From the NCBI GenBank assembly GCA_026982335.1, contig JALSHH010000041.1, forward strand, positions 62,001 through 126,000: a DNA stretch of 64,000 nucleotides, written 5' to 3'. The stretch's first letter is position 1. Each line of letters starts with the position of its first letter. Origin of the DNA: Phycisphaerales bacterium (lineage in GTDB: Bacteria; Planctomycetota; Phycisphaerae; Phycisphaerales; UBA1924). The position numbers and the translations under genes are program-made. The notes under the pieces were generated by a model that was not told where the DNA came from, made no database searches, and saw only the letters and a program-made list of their open reading frames with translations. Shown here piece after piece: positions 46,672 through 55,034 of this stretch.

Positions 46672-46706
46672 AAAGCCCGGAGCATGACGCTTCGGGCTTT
46701 TTTCTT
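46672..46706 (+). terminator. Rho-independent terminator after BI-1-like gene
   Basis: AAGCCCGGAGC-ATGAC-GCTTCGGGCTT stem with one mismatch, followed by six T. Confidence 0.85.
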
Positions 46707-46711
46707 TGCCC

Positions 46712-46787
46712 AGTAGAACGGGCTTCCAGCCCGTTTCTTCAAAGGTGAACTATTGGAATAAAAAACGGGCTGGAAGCCCGTTCTACT
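46712..46787. repeat. Palindromic element between convergent genes
   Basis: Perfect 25-base inverted arms (46712-46736 and 46763-46787) around a 26-base spacer, with the same core as the carB and guaB elements. It ends five bases from the ychF stop codon. Confidence 0.95.
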
Positions 46788-46792
46788 AGGAG

Positions 46793-47899
46793 TTAGACAT
46801 TGAACAAGAAGTTGCACACATCCGCATCGTGCATGGTGTAGCCCTTGCCTTCGATGCGCATCTTGCCCGCTTCCTTGATCGCCTTCTCGCTCTTGTATTC
46901 GACCAGATCATCGACCGAGTAGCACTCGACACGGATGAAGCCTTTCTCGAAATCGGTATGGATCACGCCGGCTGCTTGGGGGGCTTTGCATCCAATTGGA
47001 ATGGTCCAGGCACGGATTTCTTTTTCGCCTGCGGTGTAGTAGGACTGGTAACCCAGGAGCTGATACGCTGCCCGAGCGAGCTTGCCTAGAGCCGGTTCGT
47101 CCATGCCCATATCGGCGAGCATTTCGAGCTTATCCTCGTCGTCAAGTTCAGCAAGTTCGGATTCGATCCGGGCACACACCGGCACCATCACGGCCCCGAC
47201 TGATTCAGCATGCTCACGGACTTGCTGAGCCAATGCGCCTTCCCCGTTGGGATCATCGTCAGCAACATTGGCGATGTACAAGATCGGCTTGAGCGTCAAA
47301 AGTCCAAGCATATCGAGGGCTTTGATGAGATCGGGATCAGATAGTTCGAGCGATCGCGCCGGCTTCTGGGCTTCGAGGATCGGTTCGAGCAATTCGATGA
47401 CCTTCATACGGGCAACCGCATCACGGTCGCCGCCTTTGGCGTTACGCTTGGCTTTGGATGCTGCGTTCTCGATCTTCTGGATATCCGCAAGGATCAGTTC
47501 GAGCTCAATGGTTTCGATATCACGAAGTGGATCGACCGATCCATCAACATGGGTAATGTCCTCGCCTCCGGGCGCTTTTTCGAAGCATCGGACAACCTGA
47601 ATGATCGCGTCGACATCCTTGATATGCCCGAGAAAGGCATTGCCCTTGCCCTCGCCGGCCGATGCCCCACGGACAAGCCCAGCAATATCAACCAACTCGA
47701 GCGCTGCAGGAACGACTTTTTGGGTCTGGATATGTTCCTCGATAATCCCAAGGCGTGGATCGGGGATGGGGACAACGCCAACATTCGGGTCGATGGTAGC
47801 AAATGGGTAATTGGCAGCCAAAGCACCCGCATTGGTCAGCGCATTGAAGAGGGTTGATTTGCCGACATTGGGAAGCCCAACAATTCCTGCTTTCATCAT
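46793..47899 (-). CDS. ychF: Ribosome-binding ATPase YchF (Obg-like)
   Basis: 368 residues. [21 protein letters not shown] holds the P-loop, [10 protein letters not shown] the G3 region, NVAD the altered G4 typical of this ATP-preferring family, and the C-terminal TGS-like domain has [11 protein letters not shown]. It binds ribosomes and takes part in translation and stress responses. ATG 47899 follows GGAG by five bases; the second ATG (47896) is an alternative. The open frame extends to 47992 without support. Confidence 0.95.
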   Translation of the reverse strand: MMKAGIVGLPNVGKSTLFNALTNAGALAANYPFATIDPNVGVVPIPDPRLGIIEEHIQTQKVVPAALELVDIAGLVRGASAGEGKGNAFLGHIKDVDAIIQVVRCFEKAPGGEDITHVDGSVDPLRDIETIELELILADIQKIENAASKAKRNAKGGDRDAVARMKVIELLEPILEAQKPARSLELSDPDLIKALDMLGLLTLKPILYIANVADDDPNGEGALAQQVREHAESVGAVMVPVCARIESELAELDDEDKLEMLADMGMDEPALGKLARAAYQLLGYQSYYTAGEKEIRAWTIPIGCKAPQAAGVIHTDFEKGFIRVECYSVDDLVEYKSEKAIKEAGKMRIEGKGYTMHDADVCNFLFNV

Positions 47900-48218
47900 G
47901 TATTCTCCGTCCCGATCATACTGCCAAGCGCAGATTTGATGATAGGCGATTGCTCTGTGGAGATTGAGTCGTGAATGTGAAGAGCCCACCAAGTGTTTTC
48001 GTCCTTTTTGGTCAGAATTGAACGGCGAAAGGTTCGATAACGAAAAACGGACATTTTTCGTTCAATTCTCGATTCCACCCCATCCAAAGCAGCAATGAGA
48101 CTTAAGCAATCCCAGAAAATGCTCGAAAACAAGCATGGGGAAAAGGAACTGTCCAGACCTCTCAAGCCCACACAAATCCACGATATCCGTTGGGTGCCTT
48201 GTTGAAAGAGGAATGAAA
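47900..48218. promoter_or_regulatory. Divergent intergenic region with long inverted repeat
   Basis: 319 bases between divergent ychF and the hybrid kinase, so it should hold both promoters. A perfect 10-base inverted repeat, GAATTGAACG (48015-48024) and CGTTCAATTC (48059-48068), encloses 34 bases with an inner TTCG-ATAA-CGAA palindrome. This could be a regulator site or an RNA hairpin. No gene is seen. Confidence 0.5.
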
Positions 48219-50741
48219 ATGACTACCCAGCCCATCAATTTATGCGAGACAGACTTTGCCCAAGTGCTTGAGCAAATCAGCAGTGCAGTACTGATTACGG
48301 ATATCCACGGAACCATCGTGTATATCAATGAGTCTTTCTCGGCCACAACCGGGTACAGCCTTGACGAAATTCGAGGCAAAACGCCTTCGATTCTTCAGAG
48401 CAAGAAAACCAATCGAGCCGTGTATCAAGATCTCTGGAGCACCATCCGTTCGGGACACACTTGGAGCGGGCGAATACTCAATAAACGAAAACAAACGCTT
48501 CCTCTGCGAATTGCAGGCGAAAACCCGCATGAGGAAAAAGATGAATACTGGGCACAACTCACAGTCACACCGATCCACAATCAAGATGGCGAGGTTTATC
48601 TCTATGCAGCAATCCATCAGGATATTTCTTCGCAGATGGAAGTCGAACGGATTCTTAACTTCGATCGCGTCGGTGCCCAAGTCCGCGCCCAGATTGCAGG
48701 CATTCTCCAAAACGACATTCCATTGAAAGAAAAGCTCAGCAAAGCACTCGAAGTCCTATCCTCGCTTGAAGAGCTCAACATTGAAAACAAGTGTGGCATT
48801 TTCATCGCCAACGAGGATCGTACACATCTCAATATGTTCATCACACACGGCGAGTTCTCCCAAGAGTTTCTTCAACGAGAACAATCCGTTCCATTTGGCA
48901 CCTGTCTCTGCGGACGAGCGGTTGTCTCGGGGAAAACTCTTATCTCTGATGATTGCTTCTGTGATGAACGCCATGAAACCAAATTCGTCGGCATGACCCC
49001 ACACGGACACTACATCATCCCTCTGCGCACCCGCGATACCGTGATGGGTGTGGTGTTCCTCTATACACAGGTCTACCCAAGCAGAAATCCAACACGCATC
49101 AATCTTCTTGAAAATATCGGACACCTGATCGCACAAGCAATTCAGAACGATTGCATCGAACAACAACTCATCGAGGCATCCAATGCCGCCAAGGCATCGT
49201 CGATCGCCAAGAGTGAGTTTCTTGCCAATATGAGCCACGAAATTCGCACTCCACTCAATGGTATCCTCGGATTCACTGACATGCTCTTGCGCGATGACAA
49301 GCGAACGACAGAATCCGATCGCCAAGAATGGCTCGGTGTGATCCAGTCGAACGGGCAACACTTGCTTCAACTCATTAACAACATCTTAGATATCTCGAAA
49401 GTCGAATCCGGTGAAATCGATCTTGAAATGACCCCTTGTGATCCCGTAGCCATGCTTGCAGAACTCGCATCGGTAATGCGCATTCATGCTGCGGATAAAA
49501 TGATTCAGCTCCATGTCGAAAGTGTTGAACCGCTTCCCCGAACAATACTGGTCGATCCGACACGATTCCGGCAGGTCCTTACCAATCTCGTTGGAAATGC
49601 TATCAAGTTCACCGAAGTGGGATCGGTCACGATGCGCACCCGTTTGCATCACGACGACAATGAAGAGGTTTCACTCATCATCGAGATCATTGACACCGGG
49701 ATGGGAATCCCCGATGAAAAACTCGAAACAATCTTCGAGCCGTTTTCGCAAGCCGACAGTTCGATCACACGAAACTTTGGAGGCACCGGGCTCGGACTGA
49801 CCATCAGCCGAAACCTGATGGAGGCAATGGGCGGGTCGCTTTGTGTATCAAGCACCGTTGGAGTTGGATCAACCTTTGCACTCACGCTTCCAATTGGTAA
49901 GGCCAGTGAAATTGAGTATCGCGAAGAATACCAAAGCGAATCAATCCGTGCATCACATATCATCAAGACCAAAGAATCCGTCCCAAATCGGCTCGATGGG
50001 CATGTCCTGCTTGTTGACGATGGGCAGACCAATCGCCAACTCATCGGGCTGATCCTCAGACGCGCCGGTGCTCAGGTCACAACGGCAAACGACGGACAAG
50101 AAGGGTTTGACCTGGCAATCGAAACAAAGTTCGATCTCATCTTGATGGATATGCAGATGCCGATCATGGATGGATACACCGCATCGGCCAAACTCCGCAA
50201 ACAGGGCATCACCACGCCGATCATTGCCTTGACCGCCAGTGCCATGACGCGGGATCGAGAGCGATGCCTCAACGCAGGGTGCAACGATTATCTCACCAAA
50301 CCCGTCGATACCGAAGAACTCATTGAACGCGTTGAAAGCTGGATGAAAAAAATAGATGCCCAAACTCTTGGCGAAGAAGCCCTAACAGATTCCCAAAGCA
50401 CGGATATAGGTCTCTCGCCTCTGCTCTCCACGCTGCCAATGGATGATGCGGAAATCCGCGAGATCGTCCTGAGCTACACCCAGGCACTCCCCGAACAACT
50501 CGATCAGATTGAACAAGCGATTGCCCACAAGGAGAATGAGCAGCTCGCCGAGATGGTGCACAAACTCATCGGCTCAGGAGGTATGGTCGGACTCGACCAA
50601 ATTACCCAAGCGGCAATCGAACTCGAAGAAACCCTCGCGCAACAAAGCATCGAAGAAATGAATAAGGCACTCAATCAGCTGCGCCAGGTGGCCATGCGCA
50701 TCGAGCGAGGCATCGAGCAGCTCCCGCCAATCCAAACCTAA
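48219..50741 (+). CDS. Hybrid sensor histidine kinase (PAS-GAF-HisKA-HATPase-REC-Hpt)
   Basis: 840 residues with no membrane helix, so probably cytoplasmic. Order: PAS/PAC (about 10-135), GAF (about 155-310), HisKA with His340 in MSHEIRTPLNG, HATPase_c with NLVGNAIKF, DTGMGIPDEKL and GTGLGLTISRN, a receiver with Asp644 in LMDMQMP, and a C-terminal Hpt domain with His781 in MVHKLIGSGG. The complete phosphorelay is on one chain, so a separate output regulator is expected elsewhere. ATG 48219 follows GAGGA by six bases; ATG 48213 is too close to that site. Confidence 0.92.
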   Translation: MTTQPINLCETDFAQVLEQISSAVLITDIHGTIVYINESFSATTGYSLDEIRGKTPSILQSKKTNRAVYQDLWSTIRSGHTWSGRILNKRKQTLPLRIAGENPHEEKDEYWAQLTVTPIHNQDGEVYLYAAIHQDISSQMEVERILNFDRVGAQVRAQIAGILQNDIPLKEKLSKALEVLSSLEELNIENKCGIFIANEDRTHLNMFITHGEFSQEFLQREQSVPFGTCLCGRAVVSGKTLISDDCFCDERHETKFVGMTPHGHYIIPLRTRDTVMGVVFLYTQVYPSRNPTRINLLENIGHLIAQAIQNDCIEQQLIEASNAAKASSIAKSEFLANMSHEIRTPLNGILGFTDMLLRDDKRTTESDRQEWLGVIQSNGQHLLQLINNILDISKVESGEIDLEMTPCDPVAMLAELASVMRIHAADKMIQLHVESVEPLPRTILVDPTRFRQVLTNLVGNAIKFTEVGSVTMRTRLHHDDNEEVSLIIEIIDTGMGIPDEKLETIFEPFSQADSSITRNFGGTGLGLTISRNLMEAMGGSLCVSSTVGVGSTFALTLPIGKASEIEYREEYQSESIRASHIIKTKESVPNRLDGHVLLVDDGQTNRQLIGLILRRAGAQVTTANDGQEGFDLAIETKFDLILMDMQMPIMDGYTASAKLRKQGITTPIIALTASAMTRDRERCLNAGCNDYLTKPVDTEELIERVESWMKKIDAQTLGEEALTDSQSTDIGLSPLLSTLPMDDAEIREIVLSYTQALPEQLDQIEQAIAHKENEQLAEMVHKLIGSGGMVGLDQITQAAIELEETLAQQSIEEMNKALNQLRQVAMRIERGIEQLPPIQT

Positions 50742-50755
50742 CACCCGCGGGGAGA

Positions 50756-50785
50756 TTGCCCCAACACCCGCCCCACCCATATAGT
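50756..50785 (+). promoter_or_regulatory. Promoter for tRNA-Arg/murQ
   Basis: TTGCCC at 50756 and TATAGT at 50780 with 18 bases between, about eight bases before the tRNA 5' end, match a housekeeping sigma promoter (four and five of six). Confidence 0.5.
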
Positions 50786-50793
50786 GCTCAATC

Positions 50794-50867
50794 GCACCCG
50801 TAGCTCAGCTGGATAGAGCAATGGTTTCCTAAACCATAGGTCGGAGGTTCGAGCCCTCTCGGGTGCG
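50794..50867 (+). tRNA. tRNA-Arg (anticodon CCU)
   Basis: 74 bases with acceptor stem GCACCCG/CGGGTGC, D-arm GCTC...GAGC, anticodon arm ATGGT-TTCCTAA-ACCAT giving CCU for AGG codons, and T-arm with GGTTCGAGCC. The CCA end is not encoded. Confidence 0.95.
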
Positions 50868-50869
50868 CT

Positions 50870-51808
50870 TTGCGCCAACAGAACCCATCCAATTCACCAG
50901 ATGCCAAGCCCACCAACCGCGGGCATCTGCTCACCGAACAACCCAATGCCCGGTCCGCCGGGCTCGATGGATGCTCGACACGCCAATGCTTGGAAATCAT
51001 CAATGCTGAAGACCAGACCATCGCCCATGCGGTGCGGGATCAAATCGATCAGATCGCGACCTTCACCGATCTGGTCATCCACGCGCTTCTCAACAATGGC
51101 CGACTGATCTACCTCGGCGCAGGAACGAGCGGACGACTGGGCGTACTTGATGCTGCCGAATGCCCACCCACTTTTCAGACAGATCCAGAAACCGTCATCG
51201 GGATCATCGCAGGCGGAGATCGCTCGCTTCGACAATCTTCCGAATCCAAAGAAGACATCGCCGATGGAGCCCACAATGAACTCGATGCCCTCAAGCTCAA
51301 CGAGTTCGATGTGGTCCTCGGCATCGCAGCAGGCGGGACCACCCCGTATGTGCTCGGTGGAATCGAATACACCAAGTCTAAAAACGCCAAGACCGGATTG
51401 CTCACCTGCACGCCGATGCCTGCACCCAAATGGTGCGATGTGCTCATCGCAATTGAAACCGGTCCCGAAGTGCTCACCGGATCGACACGCATGAAAGCGG
51501 GCACCGCGACCAAAATGGTCCTCAACATGATTTCAACCACTGCCATGATCGGAATCGGCAAGACCTATTCCAACATGATGGTCGATCTGCGGGCCACCAA
51601 CGACAAGCTCAGAGATCGCGCAGCAAGAATCATCGCACACATCACCCGCGTCGATCGAGATGAAGCTTTCGTGCTTCTCGAACAAGCCAATAACTTGGTC
51701 AAGCCTGCGATCGTGATGCACATGCAAGGCGTGGACTTTGATCAGGCCTGCCGAATGCTCGATAGGGTCGACGGGCATCTCGGACAGATCATCGGGAACC
51801 AGACATGA
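50870..51808 (+). CDS. murQ: N-acetylmuramic acid 6-phosphate etherase
   Basis: 312 residues. It splits MurNAc-6-phosphate into GlcNAc-6-phosphate and lactate during cell-wall recycling. The SIS domain has YLGAGTSGRLGVLDAAECPP, AGGDRSLR, GIAAGGTTPYVLG and GSTRMKAGTATK. No ATG or GTG is available between an in-frame stop inside the tRNA and the conserved LLTEQPNARS; TTG 50870, two bases after the tRNA, is the likely start, and no Shine-Dalgarno can exist apart from the tRNA itself. It overlaps nagZ by four bases. Confidence 0.93.
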   Translation: MRQQNPSNSPDAKPTNRGHLLTEQPNARSAGLDGCSTRQCLEIINAEDQTIAHAVRDQIDQIATFTDLVIHALLNNGRLIYLGAGTSGRLGVLDAAECPPTFQTDPETVIGIIAGGDRSLRQSSESKEDIADGAHNELDALKLNEFDVVLGIAAGGTTPYVLGGIEYTKSKNAKTGLLTCTPMPAPKWCDVLIAIETGPEVLTGSTRMKAGTATKMVLNMISTTAMIGIGKTYSNMMVDLRATNDKLRDRAARIIAHITRVDRDEAFVLLEQANNLVKPAIVMHMQGVDFDQACRMLDRVDGHLGQIIGNQT

Positions 51809-52869
51809 AAAGCCACCCGAAAAACAATCCAAAAAACACAATCAAAGACAAAGGCATGGCCCAACTCATCGGATCGAGCCTGATGCTTGGGTTTCGAGGC
51901 TCATCGCTCAATCATCCAGACACACGCGAAGATATCGCCGAGCTCAAATCGGCCTGTGTGCGAGGCGTGATCCTGTTCGATCATGACATCGCAGCCAATG
52001 GGCCGCGCAATATCCACTCCCCCAAGCAACTTGCCAAACTCATCGAGGATCTCCGCAACGAACTCGGAGCCGAGCTGGTGATTGGCATCGACCAAGAGGG
52101 CGGGCAAGTCGCCCGGCTCGATGCCCACAATGGGTTCCTCCCAAGCATGTCGGCGGATGAGTTTTCGGATCTCGTCGAGATGGATCAGGTTCAATACGCC
52201 GACCGGCAGGCTCGGCAGCTGAGCAAACTTGGGATTGATCTCAACTTTGCACCCTGTGTCGATTTGGCGATTGAGCCGGGCTCACTGATTATTGCAGACA
52301 AGGGACGGGCATATGGATCGACAGTTGAAGAGGCCGCTCATTGTGCGCAAATTGTTATCGATGCGCACCGGCGGGCCAAGGTTCGGTGCTGCATCAAGCA
52401 TTACCCCGGGCATGGATCATCGCTGATGGATTCGCACTTGGGTGTCTGCGACATCACCAAGACGCATACACACGATGAAATCGACATCTTCACGCAACTA
52501 ATTGATCGGTATACCGATTCGATCGCGGTGATGAGCGGGCATCTGATGCACACCGGGATCGATGAGGCCTTTCCTGCATCGCTCTCGAAAAAACACACAA
52601 CCGATCAACTCCGCGATGGGATTGGCTTTGATGGCGTCATCATCACCGACTCGCTCGATATGCGCGCCATCCGCGATCAATTCGGCGAGGGTGATTCGGC
52701 AGCACTGGCACTCAACGCCGGAGCCGACCTGATCCTCGATGGGCTCAATGCACCGGGATATCGTGAGCCGGGCGCTCCGCATCGGCTCGCCCTGGCGATC
52801 GCCCAAGGCGTCGAACACACCCGACTTGAACAAGCCCGTGATCGGCTTGATCGGTTCTTTGCCCGCTGA
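51805..52869 (+). CDS. nagZ: Beta-N-acetylhexosaminidase (GH3, NagZ-like)
   Basis: 354 residues, no signal peptide, hence cytoplasmic. The GH3 barrel carries GIDQEGGQVARL, the catalytic loop KHYPGHGSS..DSH with the His-Asp dyad of NagZ, and the nucleophile Asp in ITDSLDMRAI. It removes GlcNAc from muropeptides, upstream of MurQ in recycling. ATGA overlap with murQ makes a two-gene recycling operon. Confidence 0.88.
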   Translation: MKSHPKNNPKNTIKDKGMAQLIGSSLMLGFRGSSLNHPDTREDIAELKSACVRGVILFDHDIAANGPRNIHSPKQLAKLIEDLRNELGAELVIGIDQEGGQVARLDAHNGFLPSMSADEFSDLVEMDQVQYADRQARQLSKLGIDLNFAPCVDLAIEPGSLIIADKGRAYGSTVEEAAHCAQIVIDAHRRAKVRCCIKHYPGHGSSLMDSHLGVCDITKTHTHDEIDIFTQLIDRYTDSIAVMSGHLMHTGIDEAFPASLSKKHTTDQLRDGIGFDGVIITDSLDMRAIRDQFGEGDSAALALNAGADLILDGLNAPGYREPGAPHRLALAIAQGVEHTRLEQARDRLDRFFAR

Positions 52870-52978
52870 TCTCCGATAATTAGGCCCCTTGTGGACAAAG
52901 CCTCGGACAATCGACGAATATACCGGTCAAACCGGCAGAATACTGGCAGAGGTGCTTGGACTGTGGTTGTCTAGAAGT

Positions 52979-53416
52979 ATGAATGGACAACCAAAGAGCA
53001 TGATCGGTATCCTGGCAACGGGTCTTCTCCTTGTCCTGATTTCTGGATGTGGCACGGGTCAGTATGGTGCTGCGGGTGATTGGCAATGGACACCTCCAGC
53101 AAGGCTCGCAGCAGGCAATGCAGGCTCGAGTGGCGCGGTAATTGTCTCGCCTGTGCAGGCCGACGCCCAATATTTTACCTACGCGCCCCGATCAGCACCC
53201 GAATACAATCGGCGTGACAACGCGCTCAATATCCGGACCACCGATCCCACCGCCGGGTGGATGGGTTGGCCCGCGCAGCGGCGTCCCTCGCTCGACCACT
53301 ACCGCACTTTCTATGCAAGTCCCAACGCAAACCGATACAACTACCCGAGCGTTCCCTCAGAAGGTGTCTACGACCACAATCGGCGTTCGCGATACCGCAG
53401 CCATCGTCAGTATTGA
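52979..53416 (+). CDS. Lipoprotein of unknown function
   Basis: 145 residues. ATG 52979 gives a lipoprotein signal with lipobox LISGC at about residue 23. The mature part is rich in Arg, Tyr, Asn and Pro (YRTFYASPNANRYNYPS) and ends in basic repeats; no family is recognised. The frame is open further upstream, but only this start yields a proper signal. Confidence 0.65.
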   Translation: MNGQPKSMIGILATGLLLVLISGCGTGQYGAAGDWQWTPPARLAAGNAGSSGAVIVSPVQADAQYFTYAPRSAPEYNRRDNALNIRTTDPTAGWMGWPAQRRPSLDHYRTFYASPNANRYNYPSVPSEGVYDHNRRSRYRSHRQY

Positions 53417-53531
53417 GTATTGTCAGCGAAGCGTTCAAAAAGGGGAGGCCGACCCGTTTTCAACGGATCGGCCTCACACCAACACCAACATGCATCGTTG
53501 CTGTTTGCTTGATGGTTACTTCGTCATCGAT

Positions 53532-54482
53532 TTAGTCGTAGATTGCCGAGGTTGGGGGCAGCTCGACTGCACGAAGTTGAAGTGTGGTTTCAATGCGGAA
53601 GTTTGAGCCGCTGTAGCGTCGTTCGGCATGGAAAATATCGAGCGTGTGGGTCTTGCCATCCTGAAGCCAATCGAGTCGGTCAAGGTCAAGAAACTGCTCG
53701 CGTTTGGGATGCAATCCACCAAGATCGACCACCAATCGTCCGTCAATGAACACCCAAACATCATCATCGCCCGTGAATTTGAAGACCTGCCCAGTGCCGC
53801 GGTGGTATGTGAACTGGGTATTGATCTCAGTGGTGAAGTGATAGTTTCGGTCGCTTCGGAAATTGCCATAGAGATCATCGTTGATCGGGAAGAATCCGTG
53901 CAATCCATGCACTTGATCGGTGGCACTATCAAAGACATAGCGGTCAGTTCCTTCGACGCGTGTGAGCGTAAGCTGAATGCTTTTCGAAAGATTGACCCCA
54001 GGCACATCACGGTACCACTGATCAAATCGCTCGATCGATGTAAATCCGTTCCTAGAACTTCCTGCAACAAGTACCCCGGCACGGTCACCTCGGTCTGGGT
54101 CATACATTGCGGGGTTAATGTTACGCCCTTGGCTATCTTTGAACTCGGATTGTATTTTCATACCTCGGAGATCACCAGAGGAGACAGGCTTTCTATCCTC
54201 ACCGAGGTATTCGGCCACAAGCCCAACCGTTGTCGTACCACTAAATGATTCGAAGTCGGGATGCCCTCCATCCCATCTTTTTGGTTTGAAGTCACGGATA
54301 ATACACCCGAGTTCAAGGGTATCGGGGAGATTATCTTCCTGCTCTTCCATCCCTTCTTCCATAGAAGAGCTCATACCTGCATGGGCAGCCGGAATGAACG
54401 CAATACTCCCAGCCATCACCATGAGCGCACCTACGCAGGTGATTTGTTTAAGATGACGATTTACATGAGTTTGACGATCCAT
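53532..54482 (-). CDS. Secreted fibro-slime domain protein
   Basis: 316 residues with a signal peptide (about 1-35, ending AAHAG). The body matches the fibro-slime domain: IIRDFKPKRWDGGHPDFE, a WYRDVPGVN segment, FFPINDDLYGN, and near the end FTGDDDVWVFIDGRLVVDLGG and FHAERRYSGSNFRIETT. The domain occurs in surface and matrix proteins of slime moulds and some bacteria, and is related to PA14-like carbohydrate-binding folds. ATG 54482 has GGGAG about seven bases upstream. Confidence 0.87.
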   Translation of the reverse strand: MDRQTHVNRHLKQITCVGALMVMAGSIAFIPAAHAGMSSSMEEGMEEQEDNLPDTLELGCIIRDFKPKRWDGGHPDFESFSGTTTVGLVAEYLGEDRKPVSSGDLRGMKIQSEFKDSQGRNINPAMYDPDRGDRAGVLVAGSSRNGFTSIERFDQWYRDVPGVNLSKSIQLTLTRVEGTDRYVFDSATDQVHGLHGFFPINDDLYGNFRSDRNYHFTTEINTQFTYHRGTGQVFKFTGDDDVWVFIDGRLVVDLGGLHPKREQFLDLDRLDWLQDGKTHTLDIFHAERRYSGSNFRIETTLQLRAVELPPTSAIYD

Positions 54483-54529
54483 TGTGAACTCCCGCAGCGT
54501 TTTGCTGCTCTCCCCCATTGCATAAACGC

Positions 54530-54943
54530 TTATTGATCTCCCGCGACACTCGCAGGAGATTGACCGGACGCAGAAGCCACCGCGGTACCGATCGAAAAAA
54601 CCATTGAAAGCCCTGACGCTGCAATGGCCGCAATCAGGAGGATTTGCATCAAACGGTTGGTATTGTTCGATTCATCGGACTCGTGGATGTGTGTGTCAGC
54701 GGCGGTCATTGCCCACTCCCGGGTTGCATATTGGTTGCCCGCTTCGCCCAACGAGGACGATTTGAGCATGTCTCCGACTTGAACATCCATTTCACCTGCC
54801 TTGATGCCAGCATCCAAGGCGAGAATTGCGCGATCCTCTGCATGTTGTGACGATTGGGCAAAAACTCTGTTCTGGAGGAAGGAAGCGCCAAGTTGTTGCA
54901 GTTGATTGATTTGCAAGCCTGAACGGTCCCCGTGTCGATGCAT
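54530..54943 (-). CDS. Small protein with C-terminal membrane anchor
   Basis: 137 residues. The soluble N-terminal part is Gln/Ser/Ala-rich (LQINQLQQLGASFLQNRV) and one hydrophobic helix lies at about 103-128. The family is unknown. The start at 54943 is chosen because the upstream frame overlaps murA in antisense; the Shine-Dalgarno is weak. The ORF lies 48 bases upstream of the fibro-slime gene on the same strand. Confidence 0.5.
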   Translation of the reverse strand: MHRHGDRSGLQINQLQQLGASFLQNRVFAQSSQHAEDRAILALDAGIKAGEMDVQVGDMLKSSSLGEAGNQYATREWAMTAADTHIHESDESNNTNRLMQILLIAAIAASGLSMVFSIGTAVASASGQSPASVAGDQ

Positions 54944-55034
54944 TGCCGTATACACCCAGGCTGCATGGTCCGAAAACCCATTCTGGCTGTGGTACACTCG
55001 TCTGGGGCTTGAACTGCTCAGGAGGCCGGCAGCC

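Noticed and set aside
46712-46787. Palindrome as simple rho-independent terminator
   Set aside because: A separate terminator with a T-run already lies at 46672-46706; this element has no T-run and matches the dispersed repeat family instead.
50794-50867. Integrative-element attachment site at the tRNA-Arg 3' end
   Set aside because: No integrase gene or direct repeat of the tRNA end was seen nearby; the flanking genes are housekeeping.
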